Assembly (NCBI GenBank): GCA_017936885.1
Contig: JAGBEO010000010.1
Location: 62,001-126,000 of the forward strand
Direction: 5' to 3'
Source of the DNA: Lachnospiraceae bacterium
GTDB lineage: Bacteria > Bacillota > Clostridia > Lachnospirales > Lachnospiraceae
Length of the DNA stretch: 64,000 bases
A model generated the notes under the pieces. It saw only the letters and a program-made list of their open reading frames with translations. It searched no databases and had not been told where the DNA came from. Made by a program: the position numbers and the translations under genes. Below, piece by piece: positions 17,573 to 26,149 of the stretch (positions are counted from its first letter, which is position 1; every line of letters starts with the position of its first letter).

Positions 17573-18079
17573 TTATTTTCCCTCGTTATAATACGCCGCA
17601 TCCGCATTATAGTCCATGGACTCGGAAGCTATCCCGGCGATCACACCGTTTTCCCATGTAAAGGACAGGTAATGATAGACAACGGTATGGGCACGCAGAT
17701 ATTCCTCCGAACTTAAATAAGAAAGAAGATCATTCTTTTCAATTTCATTCTCTTTACAGAATTGATCCATATCTGTTGCCAGTCCGTCAATGAAAAAAGT
17801 AGGCAGAATGGTGATTACGGCATCTTCGGTAAAAGGAATTTCCTCATCGGCGACCAGCTTATAATCACTGCCGTCCACGGAAGTTAAAATTTCGTATTCG
17901 CCATAGGCTGCCAGAAAAGCTTCGGAATCATCGCCGACGGATATACCGCGGCTGGTCTGATTCGTATCTGCATCCAGTTCATAGTCTGTAGCGGTAAGCA
18001 GAGCTGTTTCGCTGCCGCAGGCACTTAACATTCCTAATGTGAGACAACCGGTCAGGAGTAAAACAGGTGTTTTTTTCAT
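17573..18079 (-). CDS. Putative lipoprotein
   Basis: 168 residues. The start CAT at 18077-18079 is preceded, on the coding strand, by GGAGGACTCT. The N-terminus MKKTPVLLLTGCLTLGMLSACGS is a lipoprotein signal with lipobox LSAC. The mature part is acidic (ISVGDDSEAFLAAYGEYEILTSVDG...) and ends in AYYNEGK. The SVGDDSEAFLAAYGEY segment resembles short repeats in other clostridial lipoproteins of unknown role. It lies directly downstream of tRNA-Trp and its terminator on the same strand. No catalytic motif is visible. Confidence 0.75.
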   Translation of the reverse strand: MKKTPVLLLTGCLTLGMLSACGSETALLTATDYELDADTNQTSRGISVGDDSEAFLAAYGEYEILTSVDGSDYKLVADEEIPFTEDAVITILPTFFIDGLATDMDQFCKENEIEKNDLLSYLSSEEYLRAHTVVYHYLSFTWENGVIAGIASESMDYNADAAYYNEGK

Positions 18080-18111
18080 GAGAGTCCTCCGTTTAGACAA
18101 TTCTGATACAT

Positions 18112-18140
18112 AAAAACCCGTGAGCAACAACTCACGGGTT
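18112..18140 (-). terminator. Rho-independent terminator after tRNA-Trp
   Basis: AACCCGTGAG (18115-18124), 6-nt loop and CTCACGGGTT (18131-18140). Read on the minus strand the stem ends in a run of T, just past the tRNA 3-prime end, so it separates tRNA-Trp from the lipoprotein gene. Confidence 0.85.
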
Positions 18141-18144
18141 ATGA

Positions 18145-18215
18145 CAGGGGCAGTAGGAATCGAACCCACATCGATGGTTTTGGAGACCACTGTTCTACCT
18201 TTGAACTATGCCCCT
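18145..18215 (-). tRNA. tRNA-Trp (anticodon CCA)
   Basis: 71-nt cloverleaf on the minus strand: acceptor AGGGGCA/TGCCCCT with discriminator G, D-arm GTTC/GAAC, anticodon stem GTGGT/ACCAT with loop CTCCAAA (anticodon CCA), and T-arm GTGGG/CCTAC with loop TTCGATT. CCA is not encoded at the 3-prime end. Confidence 0.95.
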
Positions 18216-18259
18216 ATGAAATACTGGCTGAATCTGATTTACTAGAACCGCCAAAATGT

Positions 18260-18289
18260 ATTATAGCATAGAGGGGATGATTTAGGCAA
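18260..18289 (-). promoter_or_regulatory. Sigma-A promoter of tRNA-Trp
   Basis: On the minus strand TTGCCT (18289-18284), an 18-nt spacer and a perfect TATAAT (18265-18260). Transcription should start about 38 nt upstream of the tRNA. Confidence 0.75.
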
Positions 18290-18334
18290 GCGTTTTTTGA
18301 GAATAATATGTTCCTTCTAAATGATTAATTAAAT

Positions 18335-18532
18335 ATGGCAGGGATGATAAGCCTGTATGAACATCAAAGCACCTATAACCCGAATTTACCTGTTAGGTTT
18401 CTGATCTATCTGGCAGAGGAATACCAGAAGCTGATTGAACAGGCAGAAGAGAATCTGTACGGTACAAGGCGAATTTCACTTCCAGCACCGCAGTGTGTTG
18501 TCTTTTATATTGGCGAAAACGGAAAACATTAA
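18335..18532 (+). pseudogene. Remnant of Rpn/PD-(D/E)XK transposase-like nuclease
   Basis: A 65-codon piece encoding ISLYEHQSTYNPNLPVRFLIYLAEEY...LPAPQCVVFYIGENGKH. This matches the middle of the Rpn family of recombination-promoting nucleases (about 300 residues), including the E-x-Q part of the PD-(D/E)XK active site. The N-terminal region is missing (stop codons upstream) and the C-terminal half is cut by a stop at 18530. It lies next to tRNA-Trp, a common landing place for mobile DNA, and is probably a decayed fragment. Confidence 0.65.
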
Positions 18533-18544
18533 TATACACCGAGA

Positions 18545-18607
18545 TTAGAAAAATCCTCCCTTTTTAAGGTTCCTCCACTATTTGGAAATAGTATTCCATG
18601 ATAGAAT
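18545..18607 (+). promoter_or_regulatory. Promoter with YesN-type operator, copy A
   Basis: Element TTAGAA...CCTCC...TTTTT-AAG at 18545-18568, then a -10 box TAGAAT at 18602-18607 (57 bp from element start to -10). The same arrangement occurs at 20180 and 26047. A looser TCCTCC half-site lies 17 bp downstream of the first. Probable activator site of the response regulator on its own gene. Confidence 0.6.
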
Positions 18608-18652
18608 ATTGTATGATCTAATGTATACTATTTTAAAGGATAAGTGATCAGT

Positions 18653-19279
18653 ATGAGAGTTATCATTGTGGAAGATGAAATACGAATCCGGGAGGGAATC
18701 ACCAGATTATTGTCCGGGATAAAGGATGAATTTGAATTGGTGGGAGAGGCTGAAAACGGCGAGGATGGATTGCGGCTTCTGCGTGAACTTAAGCCGGATA
18801 TTGTCATTACGGATATCCGCATGTCTTTGATGGATGGGCTGGAAATGCTGACGAAGATGACAGAAGAAGGTATTCAGACCAAGGCGATTGTATTGAGTGC
18901 GTATTCAGAATTTGAGTATGCCAGAGAAGCCATGAAGCTTGGAGTGATGGAATATTTGTTAAAACCCATTTCCTATCATGATTTTATGCAGGCATTGGAG
19001 AATGTAAAGAAGCAGGTTGAAAAGGAAAGAAGGAAAAAACCCGCCCAAATCGGTACGATTGAACAGATTTTCCAGTTCCTGATTCAGGGAAGGCTGGAAA
19101 TGGATGAGGAACTGACGGCTTATCTTCACAATAATTATCAGATTGAAGAAGACCAGTCGTTTATCGTAATCTGTGCCTATTTGGGAAGCCATTACGAAAT
19201 AAACTGGAAGAAGACAAAAGCCGATTTTCAGCTTGCACTTTCCATGTATGAGAATCTGGCTTACTGCATGATCGAGTAG
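18653..19279 (+). CDS. YesN-type response regulator, N-terminal part (stopped by TAG)
   Basis: 208 residues: a receiver domain (about 1-120) with VEDE acidic pocket, phospho-acceptor Asp in DIVITDIRM (about residue 54), Ser/Lys in LSAYSEF and LLKPISY, then the start of the linker domain of YesN-family AraC regulators. It ends at TAG 19277-19279. The frame continues open immediately after this stop into the AraC-like half beginning at 19280, so the two parts together are the normal ~507-residue YesN protein broken by a single in-frame amber codon. ATG 18653 is chosen; GTG 18644 is an alternative. The partner kinase is probably the YesM protein at 24248. Confidence 0.85.
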   Translation: MRVIIVEDEIRIREGITRLLSGIKDEFELVGEAENGEDGLRLLRELKPDIVITDIRMSLMDGLEMLTKMTEEGIQTKAIVLSAYSEFEYAREAMKLGVMEYLLKPISYHDFMQALENVKKQVEKERRKKPAQIGTIEQIFQFLIQGRLEMDEELTAYLHNNYQIEEDQSFIVICAYLGSHYEINWKKTKADFQLALSMYENLAYCMIE

Positions 19280-19297
19280 GTTTACGAAAATACTCTT

Positions 19298-20176
19298 ATG
19301 ATTGTGGTGTATCATTATGATGATCAGCATGATTTAGAGAGATGGTTTCAATATCAGATTTTAAACAGAAGTTTTGACAAAGCTGCGATCGGCTGGGTAG
19401 AAGCAGACGGCATTTACTCTCTGCAAAACAGAGTTGAGCTGCTATATCCGTATATGGACTGGAACATTTCTCTGGATCAGGAAATACTGATTTCTTATCC
19501 GAAGATCACGAAGATACAGACGGCATCCTGTGTATATCCGATAGAGTTGGAAAAGAAAATCAAATCTGCAATTTGCGCCTATGATTGGGAAGGCGTTTCC
19601 AAAATCATGCAGGAGTTCAGGGAGAGCTTTCAGGACGGACAGATTTATATGCCCAAAGAAATCAAAGAATGCTATGTGCGTTTCTTATGGGTTGTGATCA
19701 GTATTGCGAAAGAGATCGGGTGTATGGAACAACAGAAGCCGGATTCCCAGAAGCTGATCGAGATGATTATGAATGCCAGAACGAAAGAAGAGCTGTGTCA
19801 TGCGACGGACTTTCTGCTGGCACTTATGGTGCCATATCAGAATAAGGGTGATTCGGTACATCTGACGGTTAAGAAGGTGAAAAGCATGATTCATGAATTC
19901 TATCAGACAGGTATTACTTTGGAAGAAATCAGTGTAAGGCTGAATATGACACCGGAATACATAGGCACCTTATTTCATAAGGAAATGGGTATAACTTTCA
20001 GCGCTTATATGAAGAGTTACCGTATCAATAAGGCCAAAGAACTGTTGTGCGGAACACAATACAAGCTATATGAAATAGCGGAACGTGTCGGGTATCATGA
20101 TCCCAAATATTTCAGTAAAGTCTTTAAAGAAATAACGGGACAGTTACCCACAGATTACAGAAAAACATATAAATAG
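19298..20176 (+). CDS. YesN-type response regulator, C-terminal AraC part
   Basis: 292 residues from ATG 19298, in the same frame as the receiver half; the frame is in fact open from 19280. The first ~180 residues continue the YesN middle domain; the last ~100 form an AraC/XylS double helix-turn-helix (GITLEEISVRLNMTPEYIGTLFHKEMG and KLYEIAERVGYHDPKYFSKVFKEITG). No ribosome binding site is evident at ATG 19298, so independent translation is doubtful. If made alone it would be a DNA-binding fragment without a receiver. Predicted targets are the three promoters carrying the TTAGAA element. Confidence 0.82.
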   Translation: MIVVYHYDDQHDLERWFQYQILNRSFDKAAIGWVEADGIYSLQNRVELLYPYMDWNISLDQEILISYPKITKIQTASCVYPIELEKKIKSAICAYDWEGVSKIMQEFRESFQDGQIYMPKEIKECYVRFLWVVISIAKEIGCMEQQKPDSQKLIEMIMNARTKEELCHATDFLLALMVPYQNKGDSVHLTVKKVKSMIHEFYQTGITLEEISVRLNMTPEYIGTLFHKEMGITFSAYMKSYRINKAKELLCGTQYKLYEIAERVGYHDPKYFSKVFKEITGQLPTDYRKTYK

Positions 20177-20179
20177 AGA

Positions 20180-20241
20180 TTAGAAAATTCCTCTTTTTCA
20201 AGTTTTCTCGTATTTTGCATCTGCGTCAGGAATTATACAAT
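20180..20241 (+). promoter_or_regulatory. Promoter with YesN-type operator, copy B
   Basis: Element TTAGAAAATTCCTC...TTTTTCAAG at 20180-20202 and a -10 box TACAAT at 20236-20241, 56 bp from element start. It drives the permease-GH31 unit starting at 20278. Confidence 0.62.
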
Positions 20242-20277
20242 GAATGCAGATACGAGAAAGAAAAGGAGGTTTTTATT

Positions 20278-21177
20278 TTGGAAAAAATAAAAAAGTTTTT
20301 TAAATATGATAATGTGGGGCTGTTATTTGCCCTGCCGGCTTTTTTGTATATGCTGGTATTTATCGGCTATCCGATCATAAGTAATCTAATTTTGAGCGTG
20401 CAGGATGTTACGGTGAGGAATCTGGCAAAAGGCGATAAGAATTTTGTCGGGCTGGGAAATTATATGACACTGTTTCAGGACGGAGTGTTTCGCACAACGA
20501 TTACGAATACACTGAAATTTACTGTTTTTAGTCTGGTATTCCAGTTTATCATTGGCTTTGCGCTGGCAGTATTTTTTAATAAAAATTTCTCCTTTGCCAA
20601 ACCGGTGAGAGGGCTTCTCATGATTCCGTGGATGATTCCGATGACGGTAACCGCATTGATTTTTAAATTTATGTTTTCAACGGATGTGGGCATTTTTAAT
20701 TATATTCTCCGTTCTATTGGAATGATAACAGAAAATGTGGAATGGCTTACCAACACGAATACGGCAATGTGGTGCGTTATTTTTGCAAATGTCTGGATTG
20801 GAATCCCGTTTAACACAATTTTGCTGTCCACCGGTTTGACGACCATTCCGCAGGATCTGTATGAAGGAGCTGCGATTGACGGTGCAAACGGCATACAGCG
20901 TTTCTTTAAAATTACACTGCCGCTTCTGCGGCCAACGATAGAATCGGTACTTGTCTTAGGTTTTATCTATACCTTTAAATGCTATGATCTCATATATGTT
21001 ATGACAAGCGGCGGCCCGGTGAATTCGACCCATCTGCTGTCAACCTATTCCTATAAACTGTCCTTTGAAATGTTTAATTACAGTATGGGTTCTGCTGCGG
21101 CAAATGTGCTTCTTGTTATTCTCTTACTTGTGGGAATGCTGTATCTTAAGATTACGATGAAGGGAGAAGAGGAATAA
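20278..21177 (+). CDS. Sugar ABC transporter permease (MalF/UgpA type)
   Basis: 299 residues, start TTG 20278 behind a near-perfect AAAGGAGGT; the in-frame ATG at 20215 lies upstream of the -10 box and is excluded. Six predicted membrane helices and the cytoplasmic EAA loop (EGAAIDGANGIQRFFKITLPLL) that contacts the ATPase. It forms the channel with the next gene and works with the lipoprotein at 26150. No ATPase gene is nearby, as is usual for this carbohydrate-transporter family, which shares an MsmX-like ATPase encoded elsewhere. Confidence 0.92.
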   Translation: MEKIKKFFKYDNVGLLFALPAFLYMLVFIGYPIISNLILSVQDVTVRNLAKGDKNFVGLGNYMTLFQDGVFRTTITNTLKFTVFSLVFQFIIGFALAVFFNKNFSFAKPVRGLLMIPWMIPMTVTALIFKFMFSTDVGIFNYILRSIGMITENVEWLTNTNTAMWCVIFANVWIGIPFNTILLSTGLTTIPQDLYEGAAIDGANGIQRFFKITLPLLRPTIESVLVLGFIYTFKCYDLIYVMTSGGPVNSTHLLSTYSYKLSFEMFNYSMGSAAANVLLVILLLVGMLYLKITMKGEEE

Positions 21178-22025
21178 TGGGTGAAGAGAAGAAGTTAAAC
21201 AGGAAAAAGAATGTTCTGTTTTGTGTGATTTCGGTGATTGTACTTTGTATTATGCTGTTCCCGCTGTTTTGGATTCTGGTTACTTCCTTAAAAACAGAGC
21301 AGGAAATTTTTCAGATCCCGCCTACGCTTTATCCCCATGTGCTGAATTTGAAATCTTATGCGGCACAGGTGGAAACCGGAGACTTTAATATGTTCCGCGC
21401 CTTTGGTAACAGTTTTATCATTTCGGTCGGTGCCATGCTGATTGCGGTTGTCTTGGCGGTTCCTGCTTCTTATGCCATTGCCAGATATCGTTTTGTGGGA
21501 AGAAAAGCGATGCTCTTAGGATTTCTGGTTACGCAGATGCTTCCGGTTTCTGTGTTGTTAACGCCGATGTTTATTATGTTTAAAGGAATGAATGTGTACA
21601 ATACATGGGGATCACCTATTTTAGCGGATGCCACCCTGGGAATTCCGTTTTCCGTGTTAATTTTAAAGAATTATTTTGCATCTATTCCCAAGGAGCTGGA
21701 AGAAGCAGCATATATAGACGGATGCGGACGGCTGAGAGCGTTTATGAAAGTGCTTGTACCGGTTGCCAAGCCGGGAGTTATTGTGTGCGCGATCTTTTCC
21801 TTTCTATACTCATGGGGAGATCTGGCATATGGTATGACCTTCATTTTAGACCAGCAGAAACGCCCGATTACGGCGGGTATCTTTAATTTCATGGGGCAGT
21901 ACGGAACCACATGGAGCTACCTGACAGCTTTTGCAATCGTTACGATCATTCCGGTAGCTTTGATCTTTATTTTCATGCAGAAATATATTATTGCGGGAAT
22001 GACAAGCGGAGCCGTTAAGGGGTAA
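21177..22025 (+). CDS. Sugar ABC transporter permease (MalG/UgpE type)
   Basis: 282 residues, six membrane helices, EAA loop EEAAYIDGCGRLRAFMKVLVPVAKPG. Its ATG overlaps the stop of the previous permease by one base (TAATG), so they are translationally coupled. Typical N-terminus with LFPLFWILVTSLKTEQEIF and C-terminal QKYIIAGMTSGAVKG. Inner channel half for the oligosaccharide bound by the 26150 lipoprotein. Confidence 0.93.
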   Translation: MGEEKKLNRKKNVLFCVISVIVLCIMLFPLFWILVTSLKTEQEIFQIPPTLYPHVLNLKSYAAQVETGDFNMFRAFGNSFIISVGAMLIAVVLAVPASYAIARYRFVGRKAMLLGFLVTQMLPVSVLLTPMFIMFKGMNVYNTWGSPILADATLGIPFSVLILKNYFASIPKELEEAAYIDGCGRLRAFMKVLVPVAKPGVIVCAIFSFLYSWGDLAYGMTFILDQQKRPITAGIFNFMGQYGTTWSYLTAFAIVTIIPVALIFIFMQKYIIAGMTSGAVKG

Positions 22026-22058
22026 AATGAAGATATTGTAATCACACAAGTTGAGAGA

Positions 22059-24056
22059 ATGGTATGGGATAGTATGCTAAGACAGGAAAAGCAGCGCATT
22101 ATTTATCATTATGATGCGGAGGAATTATGGATAGAACCATGGGGAAGGGATGCAGTAAGAATCCGTGCCACTAAAAATGCAGTTATGCCGGGGGAAGACT
22201 GGGCATTGCTTCCGCAGGAGCCGGTAGATTGTGAGATACGGATCGATGAACAGGGCGCAAGCCTGATCAACGGCAAAGTAACCGTGAAAATTACAAAAGG
22301 CGGTAAAATTACGATCTATAACAGGAAAAACGAACTGCTTCTGGAAGAGTACTGGCGTAACCGCCGTGATATTCTGGATACGAAATGCAGTGCGATCGAG
22401 GTGGAAGCCAGAGAATTCCGGCCCAATATCGGCGGGGATTATCACGTGACAGTGCGATTCCAGTCTCTTGACAGAGAGGAAAAAATCTATGGAATGGGGC
22501 AGTATCAGCAGCCATATCTGAATTTGAAAGGGACTGATCTGGAGCTGGCGCACAGAAATTCCCAGTCCAGTGTACCGTTTGCGATTTCATCCTTGGGTTA
22601 TGGTATTCTTTGGAATCATCCGGGAATCGGCAGGGTAGTATTCGGGAATAACGTTATGAGTTATGAAAGCTATGCAGCCAAGCTGTTAGATTATTGGTTT
22701 GTGGCAGGAGATACGCCTGCACAGATCGAGGAATCTTATGCGAAGGTAACAGGAACCGTTCCTATGATGCCGGAATACGGTCTGGGATTCTGGCAGTGCA
22801 AGTTGCGATATCAGACACAGGAAGAGTTGCTGGAGGTGGCGAGGGAATATAAGCGCAGAAATCTTCCCCTTGATGTAATTGTAATTGATTTCTTCCACTG
22901 GCCCAAACAGGGAGAATGGAAGTTTGACCCGGTCTATTGGCCTGATCCGGATGCCATGATCGAGGAATTGGATGAACTGGGTGTGAAGCTGATGGTTTCT
23001 ATCTGGCCTACAGTTGACAGGGAAGCTGAGAATTATGAAGAAATGCTGGAAAAAGGATACTTAATACGTACGGAAAGAGGATTTCGTACAGGACTTAATT
23101 TTGAGGGCGCTACCATTCATTATGATGCAACCAATCCGGGGGCAAGACAATATCTGTGGGAGAAAGTAAAGAAAAATTATTATGAAAAAGGCGTACGGAT
23201 ATTCTGGCTGGATGAAGCAGAACCGGAATATACGGTATACGATTTTGACAATTATCGTTATTATTTGGGTACTGATTTGGAAATCGGGAATATTTACCCT
23301 GTGGAATATGCCCGTACGTTTTATGAAGGAATGGAAGCAGCTGGACAGCAGAATATTGTAAATCTGCTTCGGTGTGCCTGGGCAGGAAGTCAGAGATTTG
23401 GCGCGCTTGTATGGTCGGGAGACATTGCATCCAGCTTTGAAAGTATGAGAAACCAGTTGGCAGCAGGACTAAATATGGGGCTTGCAGGGATACCGTGGTG
23501 GACAACGGATATCGGTGGTTTTCATGGTGGAGATCCATGTGATCCGGCATTCAGGGAATTGTTTGTCAGATGGTTCCAGTGGGGCGCCTTTTGTCCGGTC
23601 ATGCGTCTGCATGGAGACCGGGAACCCAGACAGCCGCAATATGGGACGACCGGGGGAGCTCATTGCTGTTCCGGGGCGGCGAATGAAGTATGGAGTTACG
23701 GGGAAGAGGTATATGACATCTGCGTGAAATATCTGGATTGGCGGGAGCAGATGCGTGATTATACAAGAAAACTGATGAGAGAAGCACATGAGAAAGGGAC
23801 TCCGGTCATGCGCACCTTATTCTATGAATTCCCGGAGGATCAAATATGCTGGGATGTAGAAGACGAATATATGTATGGGGATAGGGTTTTAGTGGTGCCG
23901 GTACTGGAAGCTGGCATAAAGGAACGCAGATTATACCTTCCCAAGGGAACGCAATGGAAATCGTGTGAAACGGAGCAGATATACGAGGGCGGTCAATGGA
24001 TCAGTGTTCCGCTGACTTTAGATAGTATTCCGATATTTGAAAAAATGATCCGGTAA
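22059..24056 (+). CDS. GH31 alpha-glycosidase, alpha-xylosidase-like
   Basis: 665 residues, no signal peptide, so cytoplasmic. GH31 retaining alpha-glycosidase: nucleophile Asp in FWLDEAEPE (about residue 384), acid/base Asp in RLHGDREPRQPQ (about 520), and the substrate-pocket segment PLDVIVIDFFHWPKQGEWKFD. WLDEAEPE in place of the W-x-D-M-N-E form of starch glucosidases is common in alpha-xylosidase-like members. With GH127 in the same locus this suggests breakdown of a plant-wall oligosaccharide with xylosyl and arabinosyl side groups. Start ATG 22059 has a weak site; ATG 22074 is possible. Confidence 0.9.
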   Translation: MVWDSMLRQEKQRIIYHYDAEELWIEPWGRDAVRIRATKNAVMPGEDWALLPQEPVDCEIRIDEQGASLINGKVTVKITKGGKITIYNRKNELLLEEYWRNRRDILDTKCSAIEVEAREFRPNIGGDYHVTVRFQSLDREEKIYGMGQYQQPYLNLKGTDLELAHRNSQSSVPFAISSLGYGILWNHPGIGRVVFGNNVMSYESYAAKLLDYWFVAGDTPAQIEESYAKVTGTVPMMPEYGLGFWQCKLRYQTQEELLEVAREYKRRNLPLDVIVIDFFHWPKQGEWKFDPVYWPDPDAMIEELDELGVKLMVSIWPTVDREAENYEEMLEKGYLIRTERGFRTGLNFEGATIHYDATNPGARQYLWEKVKKNYYEKGVRIFWLDEAEPEYTVYDFDNYRYYLGTDLEIGNIYPVEYARTFYEGMEAAGQQNIVNLLRCAWAGSQRFGALVWSGDIASSFESMRNQLAAGLNMGLAGIPWWTTDIGGFHGGDPCDPAFRELFVRWFQWGAFCPVMRLHGDREPRQPQYGTTGGAHCCSGAANEVWSYGEEVYDICVKYLDWREQMRDYTRKLMREAHEKGTPVMRTLFYEFPEDQICWDVEDEYMYGDRVLVVPVLEAGIKERRLYLPKGTQWKSCETEQIYEGGQWISVPLTLDSIPIFEKMIR

Positions 24057-24072
24057 ATGAAACGTTAATGAC

Positions 24073-24140
24073 AAAGCTGCTGTAAATCAATAGGCCGACT
24101 TGTAAAAACACAAGAGAAAGTCTGCTTTACGGCAGCTTTT
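24073..24140 (+). terminator. Long-stem terminator after GH31
   Basis: A 14-bp stem (24073-24086 with 24126-24139, one G-U) encloses a 39-nt region with its own small CTTGT/ACAAG hairpin, followed by TTTT. Ends the permease-GH31 unit. Confidence 0.65.
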
Positions 24141-24168
24141 GCAATGCTTGCAGACAGAAACCGTAATG

Positions 24169-24198
24169 TTGACAGTTAGGAACTATTCAACTTATCAT
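24169..24198 (+). promoter_or_regulatory. Sigma-A promoter of the sensor kinase
   Basis: TTGACA (24169-24174), 18-nt spacer, TATCAT (24193-24198). The TTAGAA operator seen at the other three promoters' locations is absent here, suggesting constitutive kinase expression. Confidence 0.6.
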
Positions 24199-24247
24199 AA
24201 AATATAAGAAATTTACGTTTGGGACTATATAAGAAAAGGAGTAAAAC

Positions 24248-26044
24248 ATGCGGCAAGCTAAGAAGACCAGCCTTTGGAAACGACTAATTTCTATTTTCAT
24301 TGTATCTTCTACAATCCCGATTATTTTATTGTGTCTGTTTATGCTTTACAATACAGCGGATGTATTGAGAAGAAATACGGCAACGCTGATGCAGAACAGC
24401 TTAAAGCAGTTGGATGATAATATGCAGGTGCAGTTTGAAGCATACGAAGATGTCTTGTATCAGATGTATACAAATGATGATGTGGTGGAATGGGTAGATA
24501 AATTGAATGCACAGGAAGATATCCCGGTGACCATCAGCCAGTTGCGTCGTTATCTGGGTGCGATCTTAAATTCCAAAGAATATATCCGCTCTATTACGAT
24601 CATTACGGAATCCGGTATGGAAGTAACCTACGACCAGATAACTGCAACGACCTATAAAAATTCATGGATCGGCAATTTCAGTATGTCGATGGACGCGTTG
24701 TATGAAGAAATATCCAGCGACAGCAAAACGCATGTTTACGCTACGGAATATGGCACTAATTTTGCGAATGAAGACTATTATCTGTTTCATTTTGGACACC
24801 GCATTATTGATTACCGGGATTTGGAGAAACAGAATGGAATTATTATTTTAAGTCTGGATGAAGATATGCTGCGGCAGATTCTGGAATCCCCGTCAGGGCA
24901 GGAGCAAATGATTAGCGCTAATTTTTTGTTGGATGGAAACGGACGCGTCATCTCCTGCATGGACAAAGAAAAAATAGGCATGGTATTTCATAAAGAAACG
25001 GAAAAACAGATGGATGCTTATAAAGCATTTGCCGGTGAAATGCTGCAGTTAAACAAGGATTATATATCAGTATATTCCTATATGGATCAAAATCTTCAGT
25101 GGGAAATTGTCAGTGTGACAGACCAGAGCATCTATATGAAAGAAATTTATCATAAGTTTTGTGTTATTGCCCTGATTTGTGTGCTCTTATTGGGGTTTAC
25201 ACTGTTTATAACGTGGAAACTGTCCGGACAGTTGGTGGAGTCAGTCAATATGGTGGTTGATTCCATGAAAAAAGCGGGCGCCGGAATTTTACAGATAAGA
25301 GTTCCGATTGCAGAGAAAATGCCGCTGGAGATTGAGGCAATCGCGCTTCAGTTCAACGGAACCCTGGAAAAGCTGGCATATGCGCAGGAGAAAGAAAAGG
25401 AAGCAAATGAGAGAAGACAGCAGGCTGAGATCAGGGCATTGGAAGCCCAGATAAATCCCCATTTCCTTTATAACACGTTAGATACAATCAACTGGATGGC
25501 AATTGACAGAGGTGAGTTTGATATCAGTAATACGATCAATTCTCTGGCAAACATATTGAGGTATGCTATAACGGATATCAACGGCATCGTCTGTGTGAGA
25601 GATGAAATGGAATGGCTGAAGAAATATATTTATTTACAGCAATTTCGTTTAAAAAATAAATTTATCCGAAAAATAGAAGTATCACCGGAGATCATGGAAT
25701 GTAAGATTCATAAACTTCTTTTGCAACCTTTTGTTGAAAATGCCATTATCCATGGTTTTAAAGGAGAACAGGAACAATATATTCTGGAAGTGCGTTTAAC
25801 CAGGGAGGGAGATTATCTGCAAATTGTAATCAGTGACAATGGATGGGGAATGGAACCCTCAATTGTAGAGAAGCTGAATCTTGGACAACCGATTAAAACA
25901 GCGGAAAAGAGTCATATTGGAATGGATAATGCAATGATGCGGCTTCACATGTATTGCAACGGACAGGAAAAGGTAACAGTAAAAAGTGAATTAGGCAAAG
26001 GAACAGAAGTTACATTGTTGTTACCGTTCAAAATAAGTAATTGA
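24248..26044 (+). CDS. YesM-type sensor histidine kinase
   Basis: 598 residues. Membrane helix 1 near residues 14-34, an extracellular sensor region of about 255 residues, helix 2 near 300-320 (FCVIALICVLLLGFTLFIT), a HAMP-like linker, the His_kinase domain with LEAQINPHFLYNTLDTINW (phospho-acceptor His about 404) and a GHKL ATPase with the N-box VENAIIHGF and G-box DNGWGME. Ribosome binding site AAAAGGAG. YesM/YesN pairs sense oligosaccharides or a binding-protein complex and switch on the adjacent transporter and hydrolases. Its regulator partner is split at 18653-20176. Confidence 0.93.
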   Translation: MRQAKKTSLWKRLISIFIVSSTIPIILLCLFMLYNTADVLRRNTATLMQNSLKQLDDNMQVQFEAYEDVLYQMYTNDDVVEWVDKLNAQEDIPVTISQLRRYLGAILNSKEYIRSITIITESGMEVTYDQITATTYKNSWIGNFSMSMDALYEEISSDSKTHVYATEYGTNFANEDYYLFHFGHRIIDYRDLEKQNGIIILSLDEDMLRQILESPSGQEQMISANFLLDGNGRVISCMDKEKIGMVFHKETEKQMDAYKAFAGEMLQLNKDYISVYSYMDQNLQWEIVSVTDQSIYMKEIYHKFCVIALICVLLLGFTLFITWKLSGQLVESVNMVVDSMKKAGAGILQIRVPIAEKMPLEIEAIALQFNGTLEKLAYAQEKEKEANERRQQAEIRALEAQINPHFLYNTLDTINWMAIDRGEFDISNTINSLANILRYAITDINGIVCVRDEMEWLKKYIYLQQFRLKNKFIRKIEVSPEIMECKIHKLLLQPFVENAIIHGFKGEQEQYILEVRLTREGDYLQIVISDNGWGMEPSIVEKLNLGQPIKTAEKSHIGMDNAMMRLHMYCNGQEKVTVKSELGKGTEVTLLLPFKISN

Positions 26045-26046
26045 CT

Positions 26047-26108
26047 TTAGAATTTCCCCCTATTTTCAAGATTTATTGAGTTTTATTTTCCCGTATAAAA
26101 TTTACAAT
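26047..26108 (+). promoter_or_regulatory. Promoter with YesN-type operator, copy C
   Basis: Element TTAGAATTTCCCCC...TTTTCAAG at 26047-26070 and a -10 box TACAAT at 26103-26108, 56 bp from element start, identical spacing to copy B. Drives the binding-protein gene at 26150. Confidence 0.62.
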
Positions 26109-26149
26109 ATAGATATCAACACAAGAAAATAATTTTAGGAGGAAAAAAC

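Noticed and set aside
20215..20277. Upstream ATG start for the first permease
   Set aside because: It lies before the predicted -10 box and lacks a ribosome binding site, whereas TTG 20278 has a near-perfect AAAGGAGGT.
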